The notes under the pieces: model-generated
Told to the model about the DNA's origin: nothing
Databases searched by the model: none
The model's input: only the letters and a program-made list of their open reading frames with translations
Position numbers and translations under genes: made by a program
Shown: positions 38,607-48,830 of the stretch, piece by piece
Layout: each line of letters opens with the position of its first letter
Position numbering within the stretch: position 1 is the first letter of the stretch
Source: Stenotrophobium rhamnosiphilum
GTDB lineage: Bacteria > Pseudomonadota > Gammaproteobacteria > Nevskiales > Nevskiaceae
Direction: 5' to 3'
DNA length: 64,000 nt
Assembly: GCF_003052265.1 (NCBI RefSeq)
Contig: NZ_QANS01000002.1
Coordinates: 248,001 to 312,000 of the forward strand

Positions 38607-38729
38607 GAACTCGCCTAGCCTCGGTTCGTTAGCGCACTGACGCTGTAATAACTCATCGCATAGCATGCTCGACCCTGAAATGTGCCGATGCACGATTGAG
38701 AATGTGATCGACACATTGGAGCTTTAAAA

Positions 38730-39545
38730 TTGAAGGATCGACAGCCTCGCTGGGCAGGATGCCTATTGCTTGCGTTTATAACGCTGGCCATGAGCGGCTG
38801 CGTGATTACATCCATGCCACGCGTTCAGAGCGAAACCAAACCCTTCAACTTCGAACGTGATGCCTTGTCGTTTCCCAATGAATTGGATTGGGTTTATCGC
38901 GAGAATGCTGAAACCGGCAAGATGAATTTTGCTCAGGTTGATCCAGCACCGGATTACATTCATCACTGTTTTGTAGTGGTGAGAGTCGCTAAACAATTTT
39001 TCCTTCACGCCCGCTTTGACGCTAGCGCAGAGAAAGTTGATCAGAAAACTTATCGCGAGCTGGTGCGTGAAGTTTTGTCGCGCAGCCCACGTGATCTTGA
39101 ACCGGATCCACGGCGTGTGGTGATCCCCGGCTTTGCTGACCTACGTAGCTTTAGCACCGCTTGGAAAACCTTAATCAAGGATGAAGCGGGTGGCTCGTGG
39201 CAAAGTTACGTACAGCTTGGAAACTGGCGCATGATTCTGCCGTTCACGCGCAACGGCCATCAAAGAACAGTCGATCAGTTACTGACAGAACTCAAAGCAG
39301 ATTGGCCGCCGATCGTGCATATCGTGACCTTCCCCATCATCACGATTAATCACGCATTGCTGATCTACGCCGCACATGAAACGGACACGACGATTTTGTT
39401 TGACGTCTACGATCCGAATAATCCAGCAGAGTCCGGAAAGCTAACTTACGATCGTGCCACCCGCACTTTCATCTTTCCGGCAACAAATTATTTTGCAGGC
39501 GGCCCCGTCAATGTTTACGAGGTCTATCACGGCCTTTATTTCTGA
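38730..39545 (+). CDS. Putative lipoprotein of unknown function (271 aa)
   Basis: I do not recognise a family. The N-terminus has a transmembrane-like export segment and a lipobox LAMSGC with C24 as the lipidated residue. The mature part contains NHALLIYAAHETDTTILFDVYDPNNPAESG, which resembles the His- and Asp-containing end of papain-like (C39/NlpC-type) folds: a His in NHALLIY followed by an Asp in DVYDPN. A Cys earlier (IHHCFVVVRV) might be a partner, but this is speculative. The start is a TTG with GGAG upstream. It stands alone between pgm and the convergent ppsR. Confidence 0.65.
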   Translation: MKDRQPRWAGCLLLAFITLAMSGCVITSMPRVQSETKPFNFERDALSFPNELDWVYRENAETGKMNFAQVDPAPDYIHHCFVVVRVAKQFFLHARFDASAEKVDQKTYRELVREVLSRSPRDLEPDPRRVVIPGFADLRSFSTAWKTLIKDEAGGSWQSYVQLGNWRMILPFTRNGHQRTVDQLLTELKADWPPIVHIVTFPIITINHALLIYAAHETDTTILFDVYDPNNPAESGKLTYDRATRTFIFPATNYFAGGPVNVYEVYHGLYF

Positions 39546-39551
39546 CGCCGC

Positions 39552-40376
39552 TTAGAACGACTGGCGGCGCAGATCTTTTTCCTGCATCACTAAGGTCGCC
39601 ATTTCTTCAATCGACATTGCCGCAGAGCTGATGAAAGGAATGTTGAAGCGGCGATACAACTGCTCAGCCTGACGCAACTCGTAAGAGCATTGCGCCAACG
39701 ATGCGTATTTAGAACCGGGACGGCGTTCGCTACGAATCTGCGACAGACGCTCCGGATCAGACGTTAGCCCGAAGCATTTATCCGCCAGACCGTCCAGCGA
39801 CTTAGGCAACTTCATATGCTCAAGGTCGTCTTCAGTCAGCGGGAAATTAGTGGCGAACAAGCCGTGCTGTAGCGCCAGATAAAGGCTGGTCGGCGTTTTA
39901 CCGCAGCGCGAAGGCGCGATCAGGATCAGGTCGGCGCGCGAAAGGTCGCGCGTGGACTGGCCATCGTCATGCTCCATCGCGTAATTCATAGCAGCAATAC
40001 GCGTGTTATAGCGTTGTGAATCGGCCAAACCGTGTGCGCGGCCCTGCGCATGGGTCGATTTCTGCTGCAACTCGCCTTCTATTGTGTGGACGAAACCATC
40101 GAACAGATCGAGGAAAAGGCAGTTACAGGCGCGCAGAATCGCACGAATTTCGTCGTTAACCGTGGTGCTGAACACCAAGGGACGCGCCTCCTGACGGGCA
40201 GAAAGCTGATTAATCAGGTCTACCGTCGCCTGCGCCTTCTCTGTTGTGTTGATGAAAGGCAGGGTGGTCTTCTTAAAATCGACCGTATCAAACTGTGTCA
40301 GCAGGGTATTGCCCAAGGTCTCGGCGGTAATGCCGGTTCCATCAGAAACAAAAAAAACAGTTCTTGGTTGCCCCAT
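39552..40376 (-). CDS. ppsR: Phosphoenolpyruvate synthase regulatory protein (PSRP, DUF299)
   Basis: The 274-residue bifunctional kinase/pyrophosphorylase has FFVSDGTGITAETLGNTLLTQF at the N-terminus, the P-loop-like LILIAPSRCGKTPTSLYLA and the C-terminal SAAMSIEEMATLVMQE. It inactivates PpsA by ADP-dependent phosphorylation of a threonine next to the catalytic His and reverses this with phosphate. It is divergent from ppsA across about 160 bases. Confidence 0.95.
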   Translation of the reverse strand: MGQPRTVFFVSDGTGITAETLGNTLLTQFDTVDFKKTTLPFINTTEKAQATVDLINQLSARQEARPLVFSTTVNDEIRAILRACNCLFLDLFDGFVHTIEGELQQKSTHAQGRAHGLADSQRYNTRIAAMNYAMEHDDGQSTRDLSRADLILIAPSRCGKTPTSLYLALQHGLFATNFPLTEDDLEHMKLPKSLDGLADKCFGLTSDPERLSQIRSERRPGSKYASLAQCSYELRQAEQLYRRFNIPFISSAAMSIEEMATLVMQEKDLRRQSF

Positions 40377-40534
40377 CGATGAATCCCTTACAATTTGCGC
40401 CGAATTGAGGCGATCTTACCGAATCGGCCGCCGGCCATGCTCCGTTTTAATGAGGCGGGCGGAAAGCGTCTCAATCATCATGGACAGATAACCCCGCGGC
40501 GCTCCGCTTTCCGGCAGGGCGGCCATTGGGACTA

Positions 40535-42934
40535 ATGAATCAGAAACCGGGAAACAACGTGAGCAATAACGTTCTGTGGTACTCCGAGCTAGGCATGCAC
40601 GACGTCGAAATCGTCGGCGGCAAAAATGCCTCTCTGGGCGAGATGATCCGCAACCTCGCTACCTCTGGCGTCAAAGTGCCAGATGGCTACGCCACCACCG
40701 CTTCAGCCTATCGCGAGTTCCTCGCACACGAAGGCCTCGCTGATCGCATTAATGCCATGCTCGATGCACTGGACATTGAAGACGTTCAGGCGCTCGCCAA
40801 AACCGGCAAGACCATTCGCGAAGCCGTGATCAAAGCGCCCTTCCCGGCTGCGCTTGAAGCAGACATCCGTAGCGCTTACGACAAACTGGTTGCTGACTCC
40901 GGCGCAGAAATCTCGGTTGCCGTGCGCTCATCCGCAACTGCAGAAGATTTGCCAGACGCATCCTTCGCTGGTCAGCAAGAAACCTTCCTCAATGTCAACG
41001 GCATTGAGAATGTTCTGCACGCGATCAAAGAAGTTTTCGCATCGCTGTACAACGACCGCGCCATTTCCTACCGCGTGCATCACAATTTTGTGCACTCGGC
41101 TGTTGCGCTCTCCGCTGGCGTACAGCGCATGGTGCGTTCGGACAAAGGCTCATCGGGCGTGCTGTTCACGATGGACACCGAATCCGGTTTCCGTGATGCC
41201 GTGTTCATCACCGCAAGCTATGGCCTCGGCGAAGCCGTGGTGCAAGGCGCAGTGAACCCAGACGAGTTCTACGCTTACAAACCCAACCTGCTTGCTGGCA
41301 AGCCTGCCGTGCTCAAGCGCGGCCTTGGCGAAAAAGCCAAGAAGATGATTTACACCGCAGATCGCTCGCTCGGTAAAACCGTTGAGTTCGTCGCGGTGCC
41401 GCCAGAACAGCGCAATCAGTTCTGCTTGAGCGATGCCGATGTCGAAGCACTCGGCCGCCAGGCGCTGATCATCGAAAAACATTACGGCCGCCCGATGGAT
41501 ATCGAGTGGGGTAAAGATGGCATTGATGGCCAGCTCTACATCCTGCAAGCACGTCCAGAAACCGTGCAGTCACGTGCCGCCGCCAACACGCTGCGTCGCT
41601 ACAAACTCAAAGGCAAGAGCGAAATCCTCGCTGAAGGCCGCGCCATTGGTCAGAAGATCGGCGCCGGTCCTGTGCGTCTGCTCAAGTCCATCAGTGAAAT
41701 GAATCGCGTACAGGCTGGCGATGTTCTCGTCACCGACATGACGGATCCAGATTGGGAACCGATCATGAAGCGCGCCAGCGCGATCGTCACCAATCGCGGC
41801 GGTCGTACTTGCCACGCTGCAATCATTGCGCGTGAACTTGGCATTCCTGCGGTCGTTGGTTGCGGCAACGCCACTGAAATTTTGAAAGACGGCGAGCACG
41901 TCACCGTGTCTTGTGCCGAAGGCGACACCGGCCACGTTTACAAGGGCAATATCGATTTCGCAATCGATGAAGTCGCGCTCGACAAGATGCCGGACATCCC
42001 AGTCAAGATCATGATGAACGTCGGTACGCCAGAGCAGGCATTCGACTTCGCCGCACTGCCGCACAAAGGTGTAGGCCTCGCGCGTTTGGAGTTCATCATC
42101 AATCGCCAGATCGGCATTCACCCGCAAGCATTGCTGGAACTCGACAAGCAGAGCCCAGACGTGCGCCGTATGATCGATCAGATGATCGCGCCTTACGGCA
42201 GCCCAACTGACTACTTCATCAAGCGTCTCGCCGAAGGCATCGCCACCATCGCTGCAGCGTTCGCGCCAGAGCCAGTGATTGTGCGCATGTCCGATTTCAA
42301 ATCGAACGAATACGCCAACCTCATCGGCGGCAAGCGTTATGAGCCGCACGAAGAAAATCCGATGCTCGGTTTCCGCGGCGCATCGCGTTACATTTCACCA
42401 ACATTCCGTCCTTGCTTTGACATGGAATGTAAGGCGATGAAATATGTGCGCGACGAAATGGGCCTGACCAATATCAAGGTCATGATTCCTTTCGTTCGCA
42501 CCATTGGCGAAGCCAAGCGCGTTAACGAAATTCTTGCTGAGAACGGTTTGAAGCGCGGCGAGAACGGCCTGCAAGTCATCATGATGTGCGAGCTGCCATC
42601 CAACGCGATTTTGGCTGAACAGTTCCTCGAACACTTCGATGGTTTCTCCATCGGCTCCAACGACATGACGCAGCTGACGCTGGGTCTGGATCGTGACTCC
42701 GGCCTGATCGCACATCTGTTTGATGAGCGTGACGATGCTGTCAAAGCAATGTTGAGCATGGCGATCAGTGCTTGCCGCAAGAAAGGCAAATACATCGGCA
42801 TATGCGGCCAGGGCCCATCGGATCATCCGGAACTCGCGAAGTGGCTGCTGGATCAAGGTATTGAATCCATGTCACTGAATCCGGACACTGTGGTTGAAAC
42901 TTGGCTGTTCCTCGCAGGACAAACCGCACACTAA
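40535..42934 (+). CDS. ppsA: Phosphoenolpyruvate synthase
   Basis: The roughly 800-residue enzyme makes PEP from pyruvate and ATP for gluconeogenesis. It has an N-terminal ATP-grasp domain ([42 protein letters not shown]), the swivelling phosphohistidine domain with [21 protein letters not shown] (catalytic His; the preceding Thr is the PpsR target), and a C-terminal TIM barrel with [28 protein letters not shown] and [11 protein letters not shown]. The start is uncertain: an upstream TTG at 40526, the ATG at 40535 chosen here, or a GTG at 40559. Confidence 0.96.
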   Translation: MNQKPGNNVSNNVLWYSELGMHDVEIVGGKNASLGEMIRNLATSGVKVPDGYATTASAYREFLAHEGLADRINAMLDALDIEDVQALAKTGKTIREAVIKAPFPAALEADIRSAYDKLVADSGAEISVAVRSSATAEDLPDASFAGQQETFLNVNGIENVLHAIKEVFASLYNDRAISYRVHHNFVHSAVALSAGVQRMVRSDKGSSGVLFTMDTESGFRDAVFITASYGLGEAVVQGAVNPDEFYAYKPNLLAGKPAVLKRGLGEKAKKMIYTADRSLGKTVEFVAVPPEQRNQFCLSDADVEALGRQALIIEKHYGRPMDIEWGKDGIDGQLYILQARPETVQSRAAANTLRRYKLKGKSEILAEGRAIGQKIGAGPVRLLKSISEMNRVQAGDVLVTDMTDPDWEPIMKRASAIVTNRGGRTCHAAIIARELGIPAVVGCGNATEILKDGEHVTVSCAEGDTGHVYKGNIDFAIDEVALDKMPDIPVKIMMNVGTPEQAFDFAALPHKGVGLARLEFIINRQIGIHPQALLELDKQSPDVRRMIDQMIAPYGSPTDYFIKRLAEGIATIAAAFAPEPVIVRMSDFKSNEYANLIGGKRYEPHEENPMLGFRGASRYISPTFRPCFDMECKAMKYVRDEMGLTNIKVMIPFVRTIGEAKRVNEILAENGLKRGENGLQVIMMCELPSNAILAEQFLEHFDGFSIGSNDMTQLTLGLDRDSGLIAHLFDERDDAVKAMLSMAISACRKKGKYIGICGQGPSDHPELAKWLLDQGIESMSLNPDTVVETWLFLAGQTAH

Positions 42935-42945
42935 GAGATCACGTC

Positions 42946-43596
42946 ATGCTGCTACGCGCCGCCTTCGCTGCACTGTTGCTCTGCCTAAGCGCATGCGCGC
43001 GGGCAGAAGATGCACAGCCCGCATCGCCGGCGGCGCAAGCAGCAGCGGCACTCCCGTTTGATTACTGGTTGCTGTCGCTATCGTGGTCCCCGCAGTATTG
43101 CCGCGATCATGTTGGCGATCCGCAATGCCTGCGGCCTTACGCCTTTGTTGTTCATGGCCTGTGGCCGCAGAACGAAGTGGGTTATCCCAAAGACTGCGGA
43201 CGCAGCGACTTGGTGAGTCAGAAGTGGTTGAAGCGCATGTTGCCGATCATGCCGAGCGCCAAATTGATTCAGCACGAATGGCGCAAACATGGTGTGTGCA
43301 GCACGATGTCGATGGATGAGTACTTCATGACCGTCGAGCGTTCTTATCGCAACATCGCAATTCCTTTGATCTACCAAGAGCCCAAGGAATACATCAACAC
43401 GACGGCCGAAGAAATTCAGCGCAATTTTCTCGCCGTTAATCCCGGCCTCACCGCGGATCGCATCGCACTGCAATGCTCTGGGCGTTTCCTTAAGGAAGTT
43501 CGCGTCTGTTACGACAAGAATTTCCAATTCCGTAGCTGCGGCTCCGATATTGAAGACCGCTGCCGCGATCAAATTACTTTGCGCTCTACGCGTTAA
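42946..43596 (+). CDS. Secreted ribonuclease T2 family protein
   Basis: The 216-residue protein has an export signal whose end reads LLLCLSACARAEDA; both a lipobox (LSAC) and a Sec cleavage after ARA are possible. The two conserved active-site segments of RNase T2 are intact: FVVHGLWP and EWRKHGVC, each with a catalytic His and the second with Glu and Lys. Several cysteines (CRDH, QCLRPY, DCG, GVCS, QCSG, CYDK, SCG, RCRD) suit disulfides. It degrades RNA outside the cytoplasm. It starts 12 bases past the ppsA stop. Confidence 0.92.
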   Translation: MLLRAAFAALLLCLSACARAEDAQPASPAAQAAAALPFDYWLLSLSWSPQYCRDHVGDPQCLRPYAFVVHGLWPQNEVGYPKDCGRSDLVSQKWLKRMLPIMPSAKLIQHEWRKHGVCSTMSMDEYFMTVERSYRNIAIPLIYQEPKEYINTTAEEIQRNFLAVNPGLTADRIALQCSGRFLKEVRVCYDKNFQFRSCGSDIEDRCRDQITLRSTR

Positions 43597-43607
43597 AGCC
43601 CGCTGCG

Positions 43608-44705
43608 ATGTCATCAATCACACTTGATGACCTACGTCGCTACGCTGTCGCCCGCACACTCTTCACACCGACTACCTTAGCCAAGGCAATTGAACGTCTT
43701 GGCTTTGTCCAGGCCGATCCCATTCGCGCTCCCGCACGCGCGCAGGATTTAACGCTGCGTCATCGTGTGCGCGACTATCGTGCCGGTGATCTCGAACGCA
43801 GCTACGCAAAGCTGGCGATTGAAGAAGATCACTTCGTCAATTACGGCTTTATGTCACGCGAGCACGCGGCCTTGATGCACCCACGTCTCACCGACAGAAA
43901 GTGGGATGCCAAAACAAAACGCCAAGCCGCCGACATTCTGAGCTTTGTACGCGAGCGCGGCGCGGTGCATCCACGTGAATTGGAGCAGCACTTTGCGCAT
44001 GGCCGCGTAAAGAATTATTGGGGCGGCAGCAGCAACGCCGGCACAAAAATCATGGGCGGCCTGCATTACCGCAGCCAGCTGCGTGTCGCACGACGCGATA
44101 ACGGCATCCGACTTTACGAAGCATTGCCCGAGAGCTTCGGCGCAATCCACACACTTGATGATGCACAGCGAGCCGCACAATTGGTTGAGCTGCTGATCCG
44201 CAAATACGCGCCACTCCCCGCCGCCAGCCTGACTTATCTCGTGCGCCTGCTGGTCAACTACGGCGCACCGCATTTGGTCTCGCAGGCACAGCAAGCGATG
44301 CGCACTGCACACGAACTGCTCGCTTCATCCAGTATTGATGGCACGACTTGGTATTGGCCCGCTGATGAAAATCCCGCCTCTGCCCGTCACAAAGTTAAAG
44401 ATGAAGTGCGTTTACTGGCACCGTTTGATCCCGTCGCGTGGGACCGCCGCCGCTTTGTGCTGCTGTGGGATTGGACCTATAAGTTTGAGGCTTACACCCC
44501 GCCCGCCAAGCGTCAGTTCGGTTACTACGCGCTGCCGCTGCTGTGGCGTGACCAAGTCATCGGCTGGGCAAACGTGTCGATGGACAATGGCCAACTCCAT
44601 GCCGACTTTGGCTATGCCAAGAGCAAACCGCGCGAAGCGGCATTCAAGACCGCATTAGATGAAGAGTTGCAGCGCATGGCGCAATTCCTGATCCCTCGCA
44701 GCTAA
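43608..44705 (+). CDS. YcaQ-like winged-helix DNA glycosylase (HTH_42)
   Basis: The 365-residue protein starts ITLDDLRRYAVARTLFTPTTLAKAIERLGFVQADPIRAPARAQDLTLRHRV. The Q35-A-D37 triad fits the QxD catalytic motif of YcaQ/AlkX proteins, which unhook interstrand DNA crosslinks, as opposed to the QxQ motif of AlkZ. Three tandem winged-helix units are predicted. LLAPFDPVAWDRRRFVLLWDWTYKFEAYTPPAKRQFGYYALPLLWRDQVIGWANV is the conserved C-terminal block. It follows the RNase T2 gene by 11 bases. Confidence 0.88.
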   Translation: MSSITLDDLRRYAVARTLFTPTTLAKAIERLGFVQADPIRAPARAQDLTLRHRVRDYRAGDLERSYAKLAIEEDHFVNYGFMSREHAALMHPRLTDRKWDAKTKRQAADILSFVRERGAVHPRELEQHFAHGRVKNYWGGSSNAGTKIMGGLHYRSQLRVARRDNGIRLYEALPESFGAIHTLDDAQRAAQLVELLIRKYAPLPAASLTYLVRLLVNYGAPHLVSQAQQAMRTAHELLASSSIDGTTWYWPADENPASARHKVKDEVRLLAPFDPVAWDRRRFVLLWDWTYKFEAYTPPAKRQFGYYALPLLWRDQVIGWANVSMDNGQLHADFGYAKSKPREAAFKTALDEELQRMAQFLIPRS

Positions 44706-44738
44706 TGAAAATATTGATGAAATCACTGCTTTATTTCT

Positions 44739-44766
44739 TTGCATTATCTAAACGCTTCTATATAAT
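44739..44766 (+). promoter_or_regulatory. Promoter of the tRNA-Ala-tRNA-Glu operon
   Basis: TTGCAT (44739-44744), 16-base spacer, TATAAT (44761-44766), then a GC-rich discriminator GCGTCCCG, as at stringently controlled stable-RNA promoters. Confidence 0.75.
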
Positions 44767-44784
44767 TCGCGTCCCGTACAAAAC

Positions 44785-44860
<76 letters not shown>

Positions 44861-44890
44861 GTTACACAGTTTCGTTTTAAAGGTCTTTAC

Positions 44891-44966
44891 GTCCCCATCG
44901 TCTAGAGGCCTAGGACATTACCCTTTCACGGTAAGTACCGGGGTTCGAATCCCCGTGGGGACGCCA
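44891..44966 (+). tRNA. tRNA-Glu (TTC)
   Basis: A 76-base cloverleaf: acceptor GTCCCCA/TGGGGAC, anticodon loop CCTTTCACG with anticodon TTC, T-arm CGGGG-TTCGAAT-CCCCG and encoded CCA after G73. It is 30 bases behind tRNA-Ala and shares its promoter. Confidence 0.97.
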
Positions 44967-44975
44967 GTCAACAAA

Positions 44976-44997
44976 AAACCCGCCGAAAGGCGGGTTT
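44976..44997 (+). terminator. Terminator of the tRNA operon
   Basis: AAACCCGCC (44976-44984), loop GAAA, GGCGGGTTT (44989-44997), then CTTG. It could also serve the convergent SH3-like gene on the other strand, where TTTTTTG follows. Confidence 0.8.
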
Positions 44998-45028
44998 CTT
45001 GTATCTGCAGCTTAAAGACTGCAGCGAA

Positions 45029-45421
45029 TTAGGGATCTAGATCAAGCTCATACATCCAACCATTGATGCCATCGCGCGTTTCGATATGGCGCCAAGAGCC
45101 GTTGGCATTGACGATCTGACGCTTGCTCTTCCGCAGGACTGTTCCTGCTGGCAAGACATTGCCCTTGGTCGCCTCACCAGTCGGCCGGCCATGGATGTAG
45201 GCGTCTTTCTTCAAAATCACCTCATCACCGGACTGCTTACGGTCAGTCGCAGCCTGCAGCACGGCAGCTAGGCGAGCGAGGTTGATGGTGTTTGCGGGAG
45301 TTGTTTTGGTTGAGTTAGGAGGGCTTACTGCGTCTTCGGCCCAAACTAGCGGGGATACCGCGATCATTGCAGCGACGATTGACGCCCTGCGCAAACCCCT
45401 TTTCTTACGTTTTTGAACCAT
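45029..45421 (-). CDS. Exported SH3-like domain protein
   Basis: The 130-residue protein (ATG at 45421; an in-frame upstream ATG at 45454 is less suited) has a basic N-terminus and a signal peptide ending SPLVWAED. The C-terminal half, DAYIHGRPTGEATKGNVLPAGTVLRKSKRQIVNANGSWRHIETRDGINGWMYELDLDP, has the pattern of a bacterial SH3 domain with the closing G-W motif. Such domains often bind peptidoglycan or peptides. The 170 bases upstream, to the AAA+ gene, carry no clear motif. Confidence 0.75.
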   Translation of the reverse strand: MVQKRKKRGLRRASIVAAMIAVSPLVWAEDAVSPPNSTKTTPANTINLARLAAVLQAATDRKQSGDEVILKKDAYIHGRPTGEATKGNVLPAGTVLRKSKRQIVNANGSWRHIETRDGINGWMYELDLDP

Positions 45422-45624
45422 GTACCTAACTGCCTCCATGCATCTGCATGGCAATTTAGCATCGTCCTTTACGTGATGTAAGAGTAAAAACAGCGTAGGT
45501 GAAAACTATATTTCACTGTCCGTGATTGCCGCTTTACATCAATATACTGTTTCCAAATCTATTCCTATAATTTTAAAAGCTAATACTTTTTCACAATCAA
45601 ATTAGCTCGGCGATATCGCCAAAA

Positions 45625-46944
45625 CTAGTTCGTCGCATAAATCTGGTGACTGTGGTGACTCTTAGGCTCCCAGAGCTCGATGCCCTGCTCGACTTCATGA
45701 GCCTGAATCAGGCTTGAGCCACTGCCGGTGGTGGTGTCGACGAAGGCCGACTCCAACACTCGAATCAATCCGCGGATATTGCCGTGCCAGCGGCAGTCAC
45801 GAATACGTGCCCAAGCTTCGCGGCTCAAGCCGGTAGGTGCAGTCCACGTTGTGCACTTGGAACCGAGACGCGCCAGTGCGGTTGCAACGACAGCAATCAT
45901 GTCCTCTTCGCGCTTGGCAAGTTCCGGCACCTGCAAAATCGCCGCACCCATGCGCGTGAACTCATCGAGATTCACGGCGTTCTGTAAATGTTCCCAACTG
46001 CGGTTGCTGGCAAACAGCAGCGCGCAATCCAGTTGCTGTTTAGCCGAAGCACCAAACGGCAAGTACTGACCGTTATCGAGCGCTTCCATCAGCACTTCCA
46101 TCACCGCGCCTTTAACGCCGTGGCTTTCATCGAGGAACGTTACGCCATCACGTGCGTGCGTAAATGCGCCGGTACGAGCGCCCGCGCCAGGGAATGCGCC
46201 AGATACATGGCCGCAGAGCAAAGATTTAATCGCTGACTTATCGCCGGTGTTTTCAGCAGAAAGGTTGATCGAAACAAAGCGACCTTTATCGCGTACCAAA
46301 TAGTAGTAATACGCCAGTGTGGTTTTGCCGCTGCCGGGGCCACCGAGCAAGCAAGCGCGGGTGACACCGTTGAGTGCAAAGCCGCGAATACGTGCGACCA
46401 GCGCCTGCAACTCTGGGCTGAACACAAAGAAACTTTTGAATGCACTGTTCTCGATTTCTGTCGTGACCGGCATGCGGATCACGTTGGCTTCTGTCGGATG
46501 TTGCAATCGCTTGCTCAGCTGCTCTCCAACGTCAACGCTGTCATGCGCAAGAATCAAACGGATGCCGCCGAGCTTGCCATCCGACGCGCGTCGATCCAGC
46601 CATTTGCCTAGGCTCACAAGCTGCGTGCCGCTGATCGCAATAATGAGTGTTGCGGTCTTGCCGTTTTGTCGAGCGAGCAGCACTTTGTCGGCGATGCCGT
46701 CGAGCTGCGCCGGATCGATAAACATGGTCATGACGAAATCGCTGTCGATGCGAATCGCATCGGCCTTTTCAGGCAACACAGAAAAATCAACGCGACGACT
46801 TTCTGGAAGTGATTTGCGGATGGCGTCTGCGGCATCGCCGCCGGCCATGACGAGACGGTCACCAAAAACCCGAAGGTAGAGACCTGACGTCGCCTCTGAA
46901 CCCCAGCTCGATTCCACGGGTTTTCTGTTGTCTTTGAAAAACAT
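45625..46944 (-). CDS. Atypical sigma54-type AAA+ ATPase, GAFPGA loop, no DNA-binding domain
   Basis: The 439-residue protein has an N-terminal region (1-165) I do not recognise and a sigma54-activator-type AAA+ domain (about 170-405). Walker A is GGPGSGKTT (201-209), the loop usually reading GAFTGA is GAFPGA (249-254), Walker B is VTFLDES (268-274) and sensor I FASNRS (311-316). The arginine-finger and following region is EFTRMGAAILQVPELAKREEDM (328-349), and sensor II is WHGNIRGLIRVLESA (386-400). There is no Fis-type helix-turn-helix at the C-terminus. The GAFTGA Thr contacts sigma54 in true activators, so this protein may not activate sigma54 promoters. It is flanked by the SH3-like gene and the dnaJ terminator. 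Confidence 0.8.
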   Translation of the reverse strand: MFFKDNRKPVESSWGSEATSGLYLRVFGDRLVMAGGDAADAIRKSLPESRRVDFSVLPEKADAIRIDSDFVMTMFIDPAQLDGIADKVLLARQNGKTATLIIAISGTQLVSLGKWLDRRASDGKLGGIRLILAHDSVDVGEQLSKRLQHPTEANVIRMPVTTEIENSAFKSFFVFSPELQALVARIRGFALNGVTRACLLGGPGSGKTTLAYYYYLVRDKGRFVSINLSAENTGDKSAIKSLLCGHVSGAFPGAGARTGAFTHARDGVTFLDESHGVKGAVMEVLMEALDNGQYLPFGASAKQQLDCALLFASNRSWEHLQNAVNLDEFTRMGAAILQVPELAKREEDMIAVVATALARLGSKCTTWTAPTGLSREAWARIRDCRWHGNIRGLIRVLESAFVDTTTGSGSSLIQAHEVEQGIELWEPKSHHSHQIYATN

Positions 46945-47063
46945 GCCGACCTCCCTGTGCGCATTGACGAAGCAAGGATAGGCCCGCGTTACGCGCCACT
47001 AGAGATAAAACCGACCGACGGACTAAACGCGGATGAAATACGGTCTTAAGTTGCTTCTGAGCC

Positions 47064-47090
47064 AAAAAAACGCCCCAGCTAGTGGGGCGT
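47064..47090 (-). terminator. Terminator after dnaJ
   Basis: AACGCCCC (47069-47076) pairs with GGGGCGTT (47084-47091 region). On the minus strand it is followed by TTTTTTGG. It lies 11 bases past the dnaJ stop and isolates the heat-shock genes from the AAA+ gene. Confidence 0.85.
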
Positions 47091-47101
47091 TTTGAGGATG
47101 C

Positions 47102-48232
47102 TTAGACTTTCTCGAAGAACTTTTTGGCCTTACTGAGCCAAGATGAAGTCTCAGGCGTGTGACGACCGCCCTCGCCTTGCAACGATTCCCCAAACTGGCG
47201 CAGCAATTCTTTTTGCTGCTTGTTGAGCTTCACCGGCGTTTCGAGCACGACCGTGCAAATTAGATCGCCGACCGGGCCACCGCGCACAGACTTAACGCCC
47301 TTGCCGCGCAGCTTGAACTGTTTGCCGTTCTGCGTGCCTTCACCAATGTGCAGCGACTCTTTGCCGGTGAGCGTTGGCACTTCTTGATCACCGCCCAAGG
47401 TCGCCGTGACCAGCGAGATTGGAATCGTGCAGAACAGATCGCTACCTTCGCGCTCAAAGAATTCGTGAGGCTTTACGTTGATCTGCACATACAGATCACC
47501 GGCTGGCGCGCCGGGGCCACCACGTTCGCCTTCGCCACTTAAACGAATACGATCGCCTGTATCGACGCCCGCAGGAATTTTCACTTCCAAAGTTTTTTCG
47601 CGACGAACCTTGCCCGCGCCGCGGCAGGTCTTGCAAGGATCGGTGACAACAACGCCACGCCCACGACAATGCGGGCAAGACTGCTGCATCACGAACGGCC
47701 CTTGACGCATGCGCACTTGGCCCGAGCCGTGGCAGGTTGAACACTCGGACGGCTTCTTGCCGTTCGCAGTGCCGTGACCTTTGCAATCACCGCAATCATC
47801 CATCGTTGGAATACGGATATTTTCGGTAGAACCGAACACCGCTTGCTCCAACGACAGCTCCATCACATAACGAAGATCAGAGCCGCGACGAGGACCACCG
47901 CGTCCGCCACCACCGCCGCCAAAGATGTCGGAGAACACATCGCCGAATAAATCGGAAAAACCACCAGCGCCACCAAAATCGCCGAAGCCGCCGCCGCCAC
48001 CGCCACGCTGCATACCTTCGTGACCGTGTCGATCATAGACCGCGCGTTTGTTAGCGTCGGTCAGCACTTCGTAGGCTTCGTTCGCTTCTTTAAATTTTTC
48101 TTCAGCGGTGTGATCGCCCGGATTACGGTCCGGGTGAAACTTCATCGCCAATTTGCGATAAGCCTTTTTCAGGTCATCGTCGCCCGCTTCTTTGCTGACG
48201 CCGAGAACTTCGTAATAGTCACGCTTACTCAT
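47102..48232 (-). CDS. dnaJ: Chaperone protein DnaJ
   Basis: The 376-residue Hsp40 has the J domain ([38 protein letters not shown], with the HPD motif), a Gly/Phe-rich linker and four zinc-binding CxxCxGxG motifs ([32 protein letters not shown]). The substrate-binding C-terminal domain follows. It stimulates the DnaK ATPase. The true start is the ATG at 48232, not the longer frame to 48313: the preceding gene's TGA overlaps it as ATGA, so translation is coupled to the TMEM175-like gene. Confidence 0.97.
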   Translation of the reverse strand: MSKRDYYEVLGVSKEAGDDDLKKAYRKLAMKFHPDRNPGDHTAEEKFKEANEAYEVLTDANKRAVYDRHGHEGMQRGGGGGGFGDFGGAGGFSDLFGDVFSDIFGGGGGGRGGPRRGSDLRYVMELSLEQAVFGSTENIRIPTMDDCGDCKGHGTANGKKPSECSTCHGSGQVRMRQGPFVMQQSCPHCRGRGVVVTDPCKTCRGAGKVRREKTLEVKIPAGVDTGDRIRLSGEGERGGPGAPAGDLYVQINVKPHEFFEREGSDLFCTIPISLVTATLGGDQEVPTLTGKESLHIGEGTQNGKQFKLRGKGVKSVRGGPVGDLICTVVLETPVKLNKQQKELLRQFGESLQGEGGRHTPETSSWLSKAKKFFEKV

Positions 48233-48807
48233 GCAGAAATAACCTTTTCGATGCGACGGTCTGGAATAAACCAGATGGCCGCCACCAGGACGTACAGAGC
48301 GTCCGAAATCCATTGATTGTAGAAAGCGAGCGGGATTGCCGCCGCGTATAGAACTGGTGAAATCTTGCCTGCGAAATCCTTGCCAAGTGCGCCTGCCAGT
48401 TCAGATTCAGCGCCACCATTCACGCGAATGATTGCGCGCTGGAGAATGAAAAAGGCGATGGACGCTGCGAGCAGTACGACGCCGTAAGCTGCAGTCGGTA
48501 ACGCTGCAAAATGATTTTCGCCCATCCAACCCGTCGCGAAAGGAAACAGCGAGAGCCAGAACAACAAGTGCAAATTGGCCCACAGCACACGTCCATCAAC
48601 GCGATGCGAAACGTGGAGCAAGTGATGATGGTTGTTCCAGTAAATGCCGACATAGATAAAGCTCAGCACATAACTCAGGAACACCGGCACCAACTCAGCA
48701 AGCGCAGCCAGATCCGTGGCGTGCGGCACCTTCATCTCCAGCACCATGATGGTGATGATGATGGCGATGACACCGTCGCTGAATGCTTCTAGCCGCCCTT
48801 TGCCCAT
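48229..48807 (-). CDS. TMEM175-family potassium-channel-like membrane protein (DUF1211)
   Basis: The 192-residue membrane protein begins [25 protein letters not shown], the TMEM175 signature (FSDG in helix 1, followed by the hydrophobic filter region). It has about six transmembrane helices, with [21 protein letters not shown] and [23 protein letters not shown] typical of the family. Bacterial members form tetrameric, weakly K+-selective channels. The gene stands between dnaK and dnaJ, which are normally adjacent: its stop overlaps the dnaJ ATG, and its ATG is only about 24 bases from the dnaK terminator stem. An ATG at 48834 in the same frame would lie inside the hairpin and is rejected. Confidence 0.88.
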   Translation of the reverse strand: MGKGRLEAFSDGVIAIIITIMVLEMKVPHATDLAALAELVPVFLSYVLSFIYVGIYWNNHHHLLHVSHRVDGRVLWANLHLLFWLSLFPFATGWMGENHFAALPTAAYGVVLLAASIAFFILQRAIIRVNGGAESELAGALGKDFAGKISPVLYAAAIPLAFYNQWISDALYVLVAAIWFIPDRRIEKVISA

Positions 48808-48830
48808 ACTCAGCCCCTTATTACACAAAA

